Of a stretch of DNA of 64,000 bases, positions 26,413 to 35,342 are shown in pieces. The stretch comes from Flavisolibacter ginsengisoli DSM 18119 (GTDB taxonomy: Bacteria > Bacteroidota > Bacteroidia > Chitinophagales > Chitinophagaceae): positions 134,488-198,487 of the forward strand of contig NZ_FQUU01000002.1 in the NCBI RefSeq assembly GCF_900129295.1, given 5' to 3'. Under the pieces are notes generated by a model. It worked only from the letters and a program-made list of their open reading frames with translations, was not told where the DNA came from and ran no database searches. Made by a program: the position numbers and the translations under genes. The stretch's first letter is position 1. Every line of letters begins with the position of its first letter.

Positions 26413-28125
26413 ATGAAAAAACTGGCACCCCTGCTGTTATTGATATTATTTTCCTGCAGCAGCACAAAAAATGTTATAGATAAAAATAATGTTGACCCCT
26501 GGAATTATTCCATTACAAAAAACCTGGTTGCACAGAAAGGCGCTGTTGTTTCTGCTCATCCCCTGGCCAGTGCAGTGGGCGTAGCCATTTTAAAAAAAGG
26601 CGGCAATGCAGTTGATGCTGCCATTGCAACCCAACTGGCATTAGCGGTAGTATACCCCGGAGCTGGAAATATTGGTGGAGGTGGCTTTATGGTGGCAAGG
26701 CTGGCAAACGGTGAGACCCTGGCACTGGATTACAGGGAAATGGCACCGTCTTCCTCAAGCAGGGATATGTATCTTGATGCTAATGGCAATGTGGTTCAGG
26801 GAAAAAGTATCAATGGACATTTATCCAGCGGAGTACCGGGATCCATTGCGGGCATGTTCGCCAGCATGAAATATGCAAAGCTTTCATTTAAAGAATTGAT
26901 ACAACCTGCCATTGACCTTGCTGAAAAAGGTTTTGCCATTTCGGAAAGAGAGGCAAGTTCTTTAAATAGCATTCAGCAGGATCTTCAAAAATACAATACG
27001 CAACCATCAGCCTTTCTTAACTCAAAGGGATGGAAAGCCGGTGATACCCTGGTACAAAAAGACCTTGCCAATACATTGAAACTTATCAGGGATAATGGTG
27101 AAGCGGGTTTTTACAAGGGAAAGACTGCGGAACTGATAGTGGAAGAAATGAAAAGAGGCGGAGGTATCATCACATTGGATGACCTAAAAAACTACCAGGT
27201 GAAATGGCGTACTCCACACAGCTTTGATTACCATGGCTATACCATTGTATCCATGCCAATGCCAAGCAGTGGTGGTATATTATTACACCAGATGCTAAAA
27301 ATGCTGGAAGACAAGCCCCTTTCTTCTTATGGCTTTTTATCTCCCCAGGCAGTTCAATTAATGACAGAAGTGGAACGACGGGCATTTGCAGACAGGGCAG
27401 AATACATGGGAGATGCTGACTTTTATAAAGTGCCGGAAGCGCAACTCACTAATGAATCCTATTTAAAGAAAAGGATGAATGATTACCAGCCAGGCATAGC
27501 CGGGAACAGCACACAAATAAAGCCTGGTGTATTGCCCATGAAAGAAAGTGAGCAAACCACGCATCTTTCTGTATTGGATGCTGAGGGCAACGCCGTATCT
27601 GTTACAACCACATTAAATAATTCCTACGGTAGTAAAACAGTCATTGGTGGTGCAGGTTTTTTTATCAATGATGAAATGGATGATTTTAGTGTGAAACCCG
27701 GAGTACCTAACCTGTATGGTGCAGTTGGAGGCGAGGCTAACGCCATTGCACCTGGAAAAAGAATGCTAAGCTCTATGACCCCCACCCTGGTACTGAAAGA
27801 TGGAAAACCCTTTATTGTTGTAGGAACACCAGGGGGAACAACCATTCCTACCTCTGTTTTTCAAACCATAGTTAATATCATTGACTTTGGAATGAGTGCT
27901 GATGATGCAGTGAATAAACCTAAATTTCACCACCAGTGGTTGCCAGATCAAATTGATGTGGAAAGATCATTTCCTGAAGCCACGCGTATTGCACTTCAGA
28001 AAATGGGATATACTATTAAAGAACGTGGTTCCATTGGCAGAACAGAAGTGATCAAAAAAATCCCGGGAGATGGAATGGAGGCCGTTGCAGACAAAAGAGG
28101 TGATGATGCTGCTGCAGGTTATTGA
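26413..28125 (+). CDS. ggt: Gamma-glutamyltransferase
   Basis: A 570-residue enzyme that hydrolyses or transfers the gamma-glutamyl group of glutathione. The signal has a lipobox ending at Cys15 (FSCSS), so it is probably a lipoprotein. AVAAHPLAS-like and GGNAVDAAIATQLAL motifs mark the large subunit. Thr382 in QTTHLSVLD is the expected self-cleavage site and nucleophile of the small subunit, followed by GSKTVIGGAGFFINDEMDDF and the GGTTIPTS region. It is divergent from the TonB receptor gene. Confidence 0.93.
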   Translation: MKKLAPLLLLILFSCSSTKNVIDKNNVDPWNYSITKNLVAQKGAVVSAHPLASAVGVAILKKGGNAVDAAIATQLALAVVYPGAGNIGGGGFMVARLANGETLALDYREMAPSSSSRDMYLDANGNVVQGKSINGHLSSGVPGSIAGMFASMKYAKLSFKELIQPAIDLAEKGFAISEREASSLNSIQQDLQKYNTQPSAFLNSKGWKAGDTLVQKDLANTLKLIRDNGEAGFYKGKTAELIVEEMKRGGGIITLDDLKNYQVKWRTPHSFDYHGYTIVSMPMPSSGGILLHQMLKMLEDKPLSSYGFLSPQAVQLMTEVERRAFADRAEYMGDADFYKVPEAQLTNESYLKKRMNDYQPGIAGNSTQIKPGVLPMKESEQTTHLSVLDAEGNAVSVTTTLNNSYGSKTVIGGAGFFINDEMDDFSVKPGVPNLYGAVGGEANAIAPGKRMLSSMTPTLVLKDGKPFIVVGTPGGTTIPTSVFQTIVNIIDFGMSADDAVNKPKFHHQWLPDQIDVERSFPEATRIALQKMGYTIKERGSIGRTEVIKKIPGDGMEAVADKRGDDAAAGY

Positions 28126-28156
28126 CCATACTTTATAAAAAATTATAGCTATACTC

Positions 28157-28660
28157 ATGGATATAGGCACAGTATACCTTGGAAGTGTTATCAAACGTTT
28201 TAATGAATATAAAACTCTTGGAGATAAAACATTTGCTCAATTGTCGGAAAACGATTTCTTTTTCCAGCCCAATGAAGCATCAAACAGTATCGCTGTCATT
28301 ATTCAACACATGCATGGAAACATGCTAAGTCGCTGGACAAATTTCCTTACTGAGGACGGAGAAAAAGATTGGCGGCAAAGAGATGAAGAATTTGAAATAA
28401 AGGATCTATCCCGGGAGCAGTTGATTCAAAGATGGGAAGAAGGCTGGAATCTCCTATTCGATACATTGGATTCTTTAACCACTGGAGATTTACTAAAACA
28501 AATTACTATCCGTCAGCAACCATTAATAGTAGTTGACGCTATCAACCGTCAACTGGCTCACTACAGTTCACATGTTGGCCAGGTCGTTTACCTGGGAAAA
28601 TGGATCAGGGGGAACCAGTGGACTTCATTGTCCATTCCCAAAAAAAATCCAGCACAATAA
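28157..28660 (+). CDS. DUF1572 / DinB-like protein
   Basis: A 167-residue four-helix protein of the DinB superfamily. IIQHMHGNMLSRWTNFLTEDG and RQLAHYSSHVGQVVYLGK hold the His residues that bind metal in the fold; a middle His (at the WEEGWNLLFDTL region) is not obvious. The DUF1572 group may act as a thiol-dependent transferase or be non-enzymatic. It follows ggt by 31 bases and may be co-transcribed, which would fit a thiol theme, but that is inference. Confidence 0.8.
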   Translation: MDIGTVYLGSVIKRFNEYKTLGDKTFAQLSENDFFFQPNEASNSIAVIIQHMHGNMLSRWTNFLTEDGEKDWRQRDEEFEIKDLSREQLIQRWEEGWNLLFDTLDSLTTGDLLKQITIRQQPLIVVDAINRQLAHYSSHVGQVVYLGKWIRGNQWTSLSIPKKNPAQ

Positions 28661-28678
28661 TTTAATTGAAGTTTTTTA

Positions 28679-29167
28679 TTACTGTTTTAACCCACTAGTA
28701 TTTTTATACAGGAGAGTAATATTATAGTCGCCCGCCTCAACCAGCTTAAAAGGTGACCTGGCTTCAATTGGAAGTTTATCCCAGAGCTCTGCTGATTTTC
28801 CTTTAAAGGAAATGTCGAGCATGGCAGCCGATTGCTTGTATTGCATGTTCACAGCCTTTACGCCTTTTACTTTTTTGAGATCATCTTTCAATATAACCAG
28901 GTTATTATCGTCATACTCGATATTTGAGATATAGATAGAAATTGTATCTCTTTTATTTCCAAAAAGGGAATTGAATGAGCTCTTAAGATCATTCATAGCC
29001 ATCTTTAATGAATCAGTTTTAACAGTTAAAGATTGATTCCCGGAGGGACCTGCAGACTGGGATGTTTTGGAGTTGGAAGAAGGCCTGGCTCTTGCCGTTT
29101 GGTTTTGCGCTCTTGAGGAAAAAGAAATGATAAGAAAACAGGCAAAGTACAGGCAATAGCATTTCAT
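28679..29167 (-). CDS. Hypothetical secreted protein
   Basis: A 162-residue protein with a signal peptide (about 1-20, ending SSRAQ), a Ser/Asn/Gln-rich linker (21-47) and a C-terminal domain of about 85 residues (SIYISNIEYDDNNLVILKDD, KKVKGVKAVNMQYKQSAAM). That domain has the beta-alpha-beta pattern of small ferredoxin-like folds. No family recognised. It is convergent with the DUF1572 gene. Confidence 0.65.
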   Translation of the reverse strand: MKCYCLYFACFLIISFSSRAQNQTARARPSSNSKTSQSAGPSGNQSLTVKTDSLKMAMNDLKSSFNSLFGNKRDTISIYISNIEYDDNNLVILKDDLKKVKGVKAVNMQYKQSAAMLDISFKGKSAELWDKLPIEARSPFKLVEAGDYNITLLYKNTSGLKQ

Positions 29168-29294
29168 AACCAGGTTTTTTAGCTGTGATGAAATTTCCTG
29201 TACAGATGAAGGGGGTACGTCTGACCAGTATAAAGTTAAATTGTTTTCCAGTTAAGCTAAGAGAGATATTTTCTATTGAACAGTTGTGGATTCG

Positions 29295-29972
29295 TCATGA
29301 GATCTTTTTCAATTCCCTTACTGTTCCATCATTATTCCCGCTAATTACTATATCAACCCAGCTATAGGGAAATAGTCCACATTCTACCACACCGGGAATA
29401 GCATGGATGGCTCCTTCCAAAGCTTCAAGATCTGTTATGGTTTGGAACTGGCAATCAATGATCCAGTTGCCATTATCTGTTTTATAAAAATTATCTCCTG
29501 ATTGACGCACAGTTGCTTTACATCCCAGTGCTTCCAGGTGCGGAATGGCAAAATTATAACCAAATGGTATTGTTTCCACTGCCACCGGAAAACGGCCAAG
29601 CTTTGCAGATAATTTAGAATCATCAATAATAACAATAAATAGCTGGCTATTGAAGGCGAGGATCTTCTCACGGGTCAGTGCTCCTCCTCCCCCTTTAATA
29701 AGGTTGAATTGGTCATCCACCTCATCTGCACCATCAATATAAATATCAACACTAGTTATTTCGGTCATACCTGCCAGTGGTATCCCGGACTCTATTGCCT
29801 GCTTTGCGGAGGCCAGGGAACTGCACACAGCTCTTACGCGCATTCCCTCCTTCACCATCTCTCCTAATTTTTGAATAGCATAAAAAGCCGTGGTGCCTGT
29901 ACCGAGGCCAACGATCGTATCCTCTTTAATGTATTCAACAGCTTTTAAAGCTGCAAGTTGTTTGGGATTCAT
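29295..29972 (-). CDS. rpiA: Ribose-5-phosphate isomerase A
   Basis: A 225-residue enzyme interconverting ribose 5-phosphate and ribulose 5-phosphate in the pentose phosphate pathway. GLGTGTTA (about 22-29), IDIYIDGADEVD and KGGGGALTREK are the RpiA signatures, including the catalytic Asp and Lys. Length is typical. It reads in the same direction as the HAD gene 34 bases upstream. Confidence 0.95.
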   Translation of the reverse strand: MNPKQLAALKAVEYIKEDTIVGLGTGTTAFYAIQKLGEMVKEGMRVRAVCSSLASAKQAIESGIPLAGMTEITSVDIYIDGADEVDDQFNLIKGGGGALTREKILAFNSQLFIVIIDDSKLSAKLGRFPVAVETIPFGYNFAIPHLEALGCKATVRQSGDNFYKTDNGNWIIDCQFQTITDLEALEGAIHAIPGVVECGLFPYSWVDIVISGNNDGTVRELKKIS

Positions 29973-30006
29973 GGCAACACCTTATAAATATTGTAAGCCT
30001 TCTCAA

Positions 30007-30621
30007 TCAGGGATATTGTTCCAGAATGGTTTTCATTTGTTCAAAACCCGTATGTTGAAAAGATGGAATATTTGCACGCCTTGCAGCTTCCACCAGGTAG
30101 TTCCGGTCATCAAAATACAGGCATTCCTGCGTGCTCACCTGGGCAATGCCTAATGCCAATTTAAATATACCCGGATCGGGTTTTCTCATGGCAACCTCAC
30201 AGGAAGATACAAAGGCATCAAAACAGCGATGCAAACCAAATTTTTTAATACGGTAGTCATTTAATTCGCGTCCTTCATTATTGATGGAAATGACCTTTAC
30301 TTCTTCCCGCTTGCTTTGCTTCCAATCTATCAGCCATTCAAGGGTTTGGGGAAGTTGTTGTGATTCGGAGAACATGAAAGATTTAAAATCCTCCCTTGTA
30401 AAATTACGGGGTTTATAAAATAAGGTGGTATCGAGGTATTCGTCCAGGGTGAGCTTGCCAATTTCGTAAATATTGAAAATGAATTCATGCAATGCATTCA
30501 CTTCTTCATAATCAAAACCAAAGACCTCCGCAGCTTTCTGCCTTGACTGGTGTCCCCAACCATTTGTCAACAGAACGCCTCCTATATCCAGGAACAATAC
30601 CTTTAGTACAGGTGGTTGCAT
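30007..30621 (-). CDS. HAD-superfamily hydrolase
   Basis: A 204-residue phosphatase-like protein. Asp12 in FLDIGGVLL is the nucleophile; the next acidic position is Gly, as in YihX-type members. Motif II is in VISINNEG, motif III Lys in RKPDPGIFKLA and motif IV in YFDDR. The helical cap is inserted after motif I. Substrate unknown. It likely shares a transcript with rpiA. Confidence 0.85.
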   Translation of the reverse strand: MQPPVLKVLFLDIGGVLLTNGWGHQSRQKAAEVFGFDYEEVNALHEFIFNIYEIGKLTLDEYLDTTLFYKPRNFTREDFKSFMFSESQQLPQTLEWLIDWKQSKREEVKVISINNEGRELNDYRIKKFGLHRCFDAFVSSCEVAMRKPDPGIFKLALGIAQVSTQECLYFDDRNYLVEAARRANIPSFQHTGFEQMKTILEQYP

Positions 30622-30699
30622 ACTCTTTTACCATAAATATACTGGAAGCCTTGCAGAATTAAATGGAAACGGTAAAAGAGCAATAACAAAAGCATTTAC

Positions 30700-31431
30700 T
30701 TATGCTATGATCCTAAACTCTTTGGGCTGAGGGGCTTTGGAACGGATATGACGGCGTAATTGCCATACCTGCTTTACATCTTCCAATTTCAGGGGTACTT
30801 GCGGGTATTGCTCATCGTTATCAGAGATCAGTACCCATTCAACAGGTGATTTTTTATAAATACGTTTTACCAGGAGTTTATCAGAAGTATGAATAATATA
30901 AACGCTGAAATTTTTCACATCAGCCCAATCTTCAGGATGAACCATTGTAGCCAGGATCACATCTCCTGCACTTAATGTAGGCTCCATACTATCCCCATCT
31001 ACTTCAAAGTACCGCCAGATGGCCCCCAACGAATTAACACCCGGAGGCAATGAATACTTTTCTAAAGTATCCATATAATCTACCTGTTCATATGCTTTCA
31101 CATAACCTGCCTGGGCTTTAATGCCTACAAGAGGAACAAGTTGAGAAACAGGATCATTCTTATGTTCCCGCCTGCTTTCCAGGTAAGTATGCCTTAATTC
31201 GGAATGAAAATGTGAAGGCATTCCCAATATATTCACATCTTGTGAATTTTTAGTCAGGGGATTATCTTGTAAAAACCGCTGAACCTTTTTCCATGTTGGC
31301 TTTTTCATCTCCACTTTGCCATTTTCAATTTTGCTCACTAATTCCCTGCTCATATTGGCCTTACGCGCAAAATCTGTTTGATTGAGCCCGTATAATTGCC
31401 TGATATCCATTAAGTTATAGCTATTTTCCAT
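30700..31431 (-). CDS. Phage-type repressor: XRE helix-turn-helix with S24 autopeptidase
   Basis: A 243-residue regulator. Residues about 7-55 form an XRE helix-turn-helix (LNQTDFARKANMSRELVSKI). Residues about 98-220 are a LexA/CI-type S24 domain with Ser148 (DGDSMEPTL), Lys189 (LLVKRIYK) and a probable Ala108-Gly109 self-cleavage site (KAQAGYV). It is divergent from the recombinase cluster, across a region with four TTGTGAATA half-sites. The design implies derepression of the cluster on DNA damage. Confidence 0.85.
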   Translation of the reverse strand: MENSYNLMDIRQLYGLNQTDFARKANMSRELVSKIENGKVEMKKPTWKKVQRFLQDNPLTKNSQDVNILGMPSHFHSELRHTYLESRREHKNDPVSQLVPLVGIKAQAGYVKAYEQVDYMDTLEKYSLPPGVNSLGAIWRYFEVDGDSMEPTLSAGDVILATMVHPEDWADVKNFSVYIIHTSDKLLVKRIYKKSPVEWVLISDNDEQYPQVPLKLEDVKQVWQLRRHIRSKAPQPKEFRIIA

Positions 31432-31443
31432 AATGTTAACCTA

Positions 31444-31527
31444 TTGTGAATATAATTGTGAATAATGTGTGGATATTATACTAATTCGTATCTTTATTAT
31501 TCACAAATTTAACTCAAATAATCACAA
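31444..31527. promoter_or_regulatory. Operator cluster between repressor and recombinase genes
   Basis: Four related half-sites lie in the divergent gap: TTGTGAATA at 31444, TTGTGAATAAT at 31456-31466, and the inverted copies ATTATTCACAA at 31496-31506 and ATAATCACAA at 31518-31527. The first pair starts 12 bases apart and the inverted pair 22 bases apart. TATCTTTA (31489-31496), one base off the -7 consensus, overlaps the third site, so bound repressor would block the rightward promoter. Confidence 0.75.
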
Positions 31528-31536
31528 TTCCAAATT

Positions 31537-31839
31537 ATGAGGAAGACAAAAAAAGAATTTGCTTTCCACTTCCCATTAAAGCATAAAGTGGTTCGTGAAC
31601 TGAAAATTGTAACTGAACATATTGGGGACCTGGAAATTGAGGGAGTTGGGTATTTTAATTCCAATGCCTCCTTACTTGACATTTTTGACAGGTTTGACGT
31701 GGATATAGATTTTGTTAAGTGGAATGGAACTGATATAAAACCTGTTTTGGAAGTAACAGGTGCCATGGATGAGATCACCGAAGCAGCCATAAGGTACTTT
31801 GCTCAAACATTTGAGAACGGATTTAAGAAAGCTGCCTAA
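31537..31839 (+). CDS. Hypothetical protein in phage-derived early cluster
   Basis: A 100-residue, charged, soluble protein with no recognised domain (MRKTKKEFAFHFPLKHKVV, DIFDRFDVDIDFVKWNGTDI). It is the first gene to the right of the operators, so it should be under the S24 repressor. The start codon lies 10 bases after the last half-site, giving a very short leader. Confidence 0.6.
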   Translation: MRKTKKEFAFHFPLKHKVVRELKIVTEHIGDLEIEGVGYFNSNASLLDIFDRFDVDIDFVKWNGTDIKPVLEVTGAMDEITEAAIRYFAQTFENGFKKAA

Positions 31840-31884
31840 CTCCAGGTCAATTCAATTATTAAAGCAAGAACAATCAGCAATATC

Positions 31885-32745
31885 ATGCAACTAAGAAAAG
31901 CAACAAGAAAAAAAGCAAAGATCCGCCTGGGACTGTCGGCAGTATCAGGAGGAGGTAAAACATATAGCGCTATACTCATTGCAAAAGGACTTTGTGGCGA
32001 TCTTTCCAAGGTAGCCATTATAGACACAGAAAATGGAAGTGCCGACCTCTATGCTCACCTTGGAGACTACAATGTTTTGAGCCTGGCACCACCATTTTCA
32101 CCAGAACGGTACATTGAGGCTATCCGTTCATGCGAAAAGGAAGGTATGGAAGTGATCATTATCGACTCTATATCGCAGGAATGGGATGGCAAAGGGGGTT
32201 GTTTGGAAATTGTAGAAAGCCTTGGTGGTAAATACCAGGACTGGGCTAAGGTTACACCTCGTCACCAGGCCTTCCTGGAATCTATCCTTCATAGCCCTTC
32301 TCACATCATAACTACAGTCCGTCGCAAACAGGACTATGAAATGATAAAAGATGGGAATAAGGTTAAGATTGAAAAAGCCGGACTTCGCGAGATCACAAGG
32401 GAAGGATTTGAATACGAATTGACTATTAATCTTGAAATGGATATTCAACACAATGCTTCCGCATCAAAGGACCGCACTAATCTTTTCATGGGAAAACCAT
32501 CGTTTGTACCAACAGAAGAAACCGGAAGATTGATTGCCAGCTGGTGCGAACAAGGCGAAGAAGATTTCACAGTGTTACGTCCGGGTAACGAATGGTATAA
32601 TAAGGTTGACACCTGCAGTTCTCAACGCGAACTGGTGGACCTGTACCAAAAGAATAAGCCGGAAGTGGATGCAAATCCATTATTGCAACAATTAATAGCT
32701 AACCGTAGAAACCAGATCAATGGAAAAACACTTAACGCAGCCTAA
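31885..32745 (+). CDS. Sak4-like phage recombinase ATPase
   Basis: A 286-residue RecA-fold ATPase. Walker A is GLSAVSGGGKTYS (about 17-28, with Lys25 and Thr26), Walker B VIIIDSIS (about 88-95). The pattern LGLSAVSGGGKTYSA and the later ITTVRRKQDYEM match Sak4-type single-strand annealing/recombination ATPases of phages. It lacks the DNA-binding loops of full RecA. With the repressor next door it forms the core of a phage early region. It overlaps the next gene by 26 bases. Confidence 0.75.
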   Translation: MQLRKATRKKAKIRLGLSAVSGGGKTYSAILIAKGLCGDLSKVAIIDTENGSADLYAHLGDYNVLSLAPPFSPERYIEAIRSCEKEGMEVIIIDSISQEWDGKGGCLEIVESLGGKYQDWAKVTPRHQAFLESILHSPSHIITTVRRKQDYEMIKDGNKVKIEKAGLREITREGFEYELTINLEMDIQHNASASKDRTNLFMGKPSFVPTEETGRLIASWCEQGEEDFTVLRPGNEWYNKVDTCSSQRELVDLYQKNKPEVDANPLLQQLIANRRNQINGKTLNAA

Positions 32746-33205
32746 CCAATCTACTCTTCCTTCTATCCGTGAAGGATTAACAAAGAAAGAGATTGAATTG
32801 TTGGCCCGGCAATCGGTGGCCACCCTTCTTGAAGAAGGAAATGTATTCCAGGTAGCAGAGGCCCTGGCTGCAATGGAAGAATTTGCTAAGACTGTAAGAA
32901 AGAATGAAGATTATATAGAATTTTTAAGAGAAGAATTATCCAAGAACAATGGCAGGTTATCTACTCCTTCGGGAGCAAGGATCGAAATCTGTGAAGCAGG
33001 CATTAGTTATGACTATTCGCAAAATGCAGAATGGAATCAGATCAATGAACAGGTGAATTATTGGCAGGCAAGAAAAAAACAGTTGGAAGAAAAACTGCGC
33101 AGAATAGCACCCGGTAAAATAACTGTTGACCCCGAAACCGGGGAAGTAATGGAAGGCGTTAATAAAACTTCCCGGTCAACTTATCGTATCACATTGGCAA
33201 GGTAA
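32720..33205 (+). CDS. Hypothetical phage-like protein
   Basis: A 161-residue, mostly helical protein with a coiled-coil-like stretch (about 105-125, INEQVNYWQARKKQLEEKL) and a conserved-looking tail, KITVDPETGEVMEGVNK. The last pattern is typical of small phage early proteins that sit next to Sak4. No domain name can be given with confidence. The overlap with the ATPase gene indicates coupled translation. Confidence 0.6.
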   Translation: MEKHLTQPNQSTLPSIREGLTKKEIELLARQSVATLLEEGNVFQVAEALAAMEEFAKTVRKNEDYIEFLREELSKNNGRLSTPSGARIEICEAGISYDYSQNAEWNQINEQVNYWQARKKQLEEKLRRIAPGKITVDPETGEVMEGVNKTSRSTYRITLAR

Positions 33206-33226
33206 GCAAGACATTCCTGCCGCAAA

Positions 33227-33517
33227 ATGATCGTTATGACAAAATCAATTTTAAACGAATGCGTTGAAATAATCAAGGACCTGGTTGGTAATGATTACCT
33301 GTATTTCAACAATGCAGTGGAAGTGAAAACCACTCCTCATAGTTTTCCTTTCAATGCCTGGGCTGTGTGTGTAAGTCCTAAGAATGAATTGTACGTAATG
33401 GATAGCGACGAGCAATGGCATAAAACCGAATTAAATGACTCTAGTGCAGCATTGGTTATCGGAAGCCTGTACCAGCGCCTGAAACTGATGCGTGTTAGCT
33501 ATGCCAAAGCGAGCTGA
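33227..33517 (+). CDS. Hypothetical small protein
   Basis: A 96-residue soluble protein (start MIVMTKS; MTKS at 33236 is an alternative start). AWAVCVSPKNELYVMDSDEQWH resembles a small beta sheet domain. Not recognised. It is co-directional in the phage-derived cluster, 21 bases past the previous gene. Confidence 0.55.
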   Translation: MIVMTKSILNECVEIIKDLVGNDYLYFNNAVEVKTTPHSFPFNAWAVCVSPKNELYVMDSDEQWHKTELNDSSAALVIGSLYQRLKLMRVSYAKAS

Positions 33518-33559
33518 GAATACTTTCAAGAATTATTAAATGTTTAACCAGTAAGGACC

Positions 33560-34195
33560 ATGAAGTACAGTACAAATGCACTGACTTTACAGGAAAAGGT
33601 AAAAGAAGAACTGCCCAAAGCTACCCAAAGAACTAAGAAGCAATTCGTGCATTCCCTGGAATATGAATTAATAGCAGGTCTGGCATTACAGCAATATATA
33701 AAGGATGAAGAGGCAGATTTTCAACTACTATTATCTATTCCTCTTTCAGAAAGAATCCCAGGCTTTATCAGGGAATATGGGCTTAAGAGAATTCACCAGT
33801 TAATAAAATTGTTGGTAAAAGAGTTTTATTCTACTCCCCCGCTGCATAAGATTAAGAAACCCAATGAAACAAAGCTAGCCTTTTGTGCATGTGAGATCAT
33901 GCTGGCAGCTATGGAAGACCAGTTAAGTATTGAGGACCTCATCATTTTCCTGGAATTAACTCAAAAAGGAAAATATGGAAGTTTTAAAGGTATTGTGCCT
34001 CATTCAATAGTGACTGAAAAACTTGAAGATTACCGCCAGGAACGTTTTGAGGCCTATATATCACTAAAAGGTCAAATGCACCAGCACCAAAAGAACCTGG
34101 GGCCCTCCGAAAGAATCAATGGTGGTCCTGTTTCCATGCAGCAGCTTCTTAATGAGCAGGACTGGTCAATTATCCCTTTAAAGAAGATCAGCTAG
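33560..34195 (+). CDS. Hypothetical helical protein, end of phage-derived cluster
   Basis: A 211-residue helix-rich protein. FIREYGLKRIHQLIKLLVKEF and LAFCACEIMLAAMEDQLSIEDLIIFLEL resemble phage-encoded helical proteins involved in DNA processing, but no family can be assigned. The C-terminus (NGGPVSMQQLLNEQDW) is polar. It is the last gene before tRNA-Asp, 81 bases away. No structural, lysis or packaging genes follow, so this is not a complete prophage. Confidence 0.55.
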   Translation: MKYSTNALTLQEKVKEELPKATQRTKKQFVHSLEYELIAGLALQQYIKDEEADFQLLLSIPLSERIPGFIREYGLKRIHQLIKLLVKEFYSTPPLHKIKKPNETKLAFCACEIMLAAMEDQLSIEDLIIFLELTQKGKYGSFKGIVPHSIVTEKLEDYRQERFEAYISLKGQMHQHQKNLGPSERINGGPVSMQQLLNEQDWSIIPLKKIS

Positions 34196-34276
34196 GAAAA
34201 AGAGATTTTTAAAAAGATCATACTTTGTTTTGGGTGGAATTATTTTCTCTCCTATTTTTGCACCCCCAACGAATAA

Positions 34277-34350
34277 GGATCGGTAGTTCAGTTGGTTAGA
34301 ATGCCGCCCTGTCACGGCGGAGGTCGCGGGTTCGAGTCCCGTCCGGTCCG
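34277..34350 (+). tRNA. tRNA-Asp (GTC)
   Basis: A complete cloverleaf: acceptor GGATCGG (34277-34283) with CCGGTCC (34343-34349), D arm, anticodon stem CCGCC/GGCGG with loop CTGTCAC (anticodon GTC, 34311-34313), T arm GCGGG-TTCGAGT-CCCGT, discriminator G at 34350. The terminal CCA is not encoded. Its 3' end is repeated at 45085-45110. Confidence 0.97.
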
Positions 34351-34358
34351 CAAAAAGG
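34333..34358 (+). other. Left attachment repeat (attL) in the tRNA-Asp 3' end
   Basis: Bases 34337-34358, TCCCGTCCGGTCCGCAAAAA plus GG, are identical to 45089-45110; extended to 34333 the match is 25 of 26. tRNA 3' ends are the classic integration sites of tyrosine-recombinase islands. The repeat keeps the tRNA intact on this side, as expected for attL. Confidence 0.8.
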
Positions 34359-34391
34359 GACAAATCATCACAAGTATGGTTTGTCCCTTTT
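34353..34391 (+). terminator. Terminator after tRNA-Asp, probably brought by the island
   Basis: AAAAGGGACAAA (34353-34364) pairs perfectly with TTTGTCCCTTTT (34380-34391). The left arm begins inside the attachment repeat. A different terminator follows the distal repeat at 45127-45160, so the tRNA seems to have exchanged its old terminator for this one on integration. Confidence 0.8.
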
Positions 34392-34587
34392 GCATTTCTG
34401 CTGATCCTAGCTCAAGCCAGCACGAGTTGAAAATGAAAATTACTTTAGGTTCGGGACGAGCTTTTCTTGATTTGCCATCAGGATAAATAATCACGATGGT
34501 CACATGACTTTGAAAAACGTCGGGGCTAATACTTTATTCAACGCATTAGTGGAAGAACAAATCAAAACACAACTTGCCTTTACTGCC

Positions 34588-35322
34588 TCACCCAACAGCG
34601 TTGTGTGGCGATGTTCCCTTGCGGTAGTCAGATGGAGAGATGCCCACTTGTTTTTTGAAAAACTTTCTAAACGAATATTGATCGGGAAAGCTGAGTTCAT
34701 TGGCCACTGCTGCACGGATAAGTCCGGGTCATGCAGCAACGCTTGCGCTTGTACCGCCACCACTGCATCTATCCACTCACAGGTCGAGCGGCCTGTTACG
34801 TCTTTCACATTCTAAGACCGGTATTTGGGTGTCACAAAAAGTTTATCCGCATAAAACCGCACGCCGTGCTATTGCCTGAAAAGCTGGAACAAAAGCTCGT
34901 GAATTTGATATTCAGTTCCTCTTTGCGGCTCATTTTTTTTGAACCTGTTGAAAATGCTTTTGATAGGCAGCTTCGAAATCATACAGCAATGCCATCATCA
35001 GGTTTCCGGTGATTTCTTTGCGGAAGGGATGGCCTGCTTCGCGGAACTGCTGCCAGATGTACACAAACTGCGCCTGCAACTGTTCGGCTTCTGCCTGGCG
35101 CAGATGCACCACCGGTATGGCCCCTGCCGAGCAAAACTGGAACCTGTCCAGCACGTGCGGGTTGATGTAATTAGCCTTGAGAAAACGCCGGGAGAAAACA
35201 ATAAAACGGCACCGGAAATTTTTGCTCGTTTCCAGCACCTTAAGCACCGGGTATGGCGTGGTAATGATCATGGAATGAATGCCGCCTTCATAAACTGCCA
35301 GGTTAATTTCCATCTTAATCAT
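34588..35322 (-). pseudogene. AraC-family transcriptional regulator, broken
   Basis: The N-terminal sensing domain is intact in one frame (MEINLAVYEGGIHSMIITTP, then VIFSRRFLKANYINPHVL-like text). It breaks at an A8 run (plus-strand 34933-34940). The helix-turn-helix half continues in another frame (YADKLFVTPKY, VKDVTGRSTCEWIDA) with in-frame stops at 34869-34871 and 34812-34814. A further one-base shift near 34706 leads to VANELSFPDQYSFRKFF and SPSDYRK. Two frameshifts and two stops make it a clear pseudogene. Its N-terminus abuts the DJ-1 remnant. Confidence 0.8.
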
Positions 35323-35342
35323 TCCCTGCGTGCAGATCCCGA

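Noticed and set aside
30700-34195. Complete prophage
   Set aside because: Only repressor and recombination genes are present; no capsid, tail, terminase or lysis genes follow.
34504-34815. 103-codon plus-strand frame after tRNA-Asp
   Set aside because: It is the antisense of the broken AraC helix-turn-helix region, whose minus-strand frames carry recognisable motifs.
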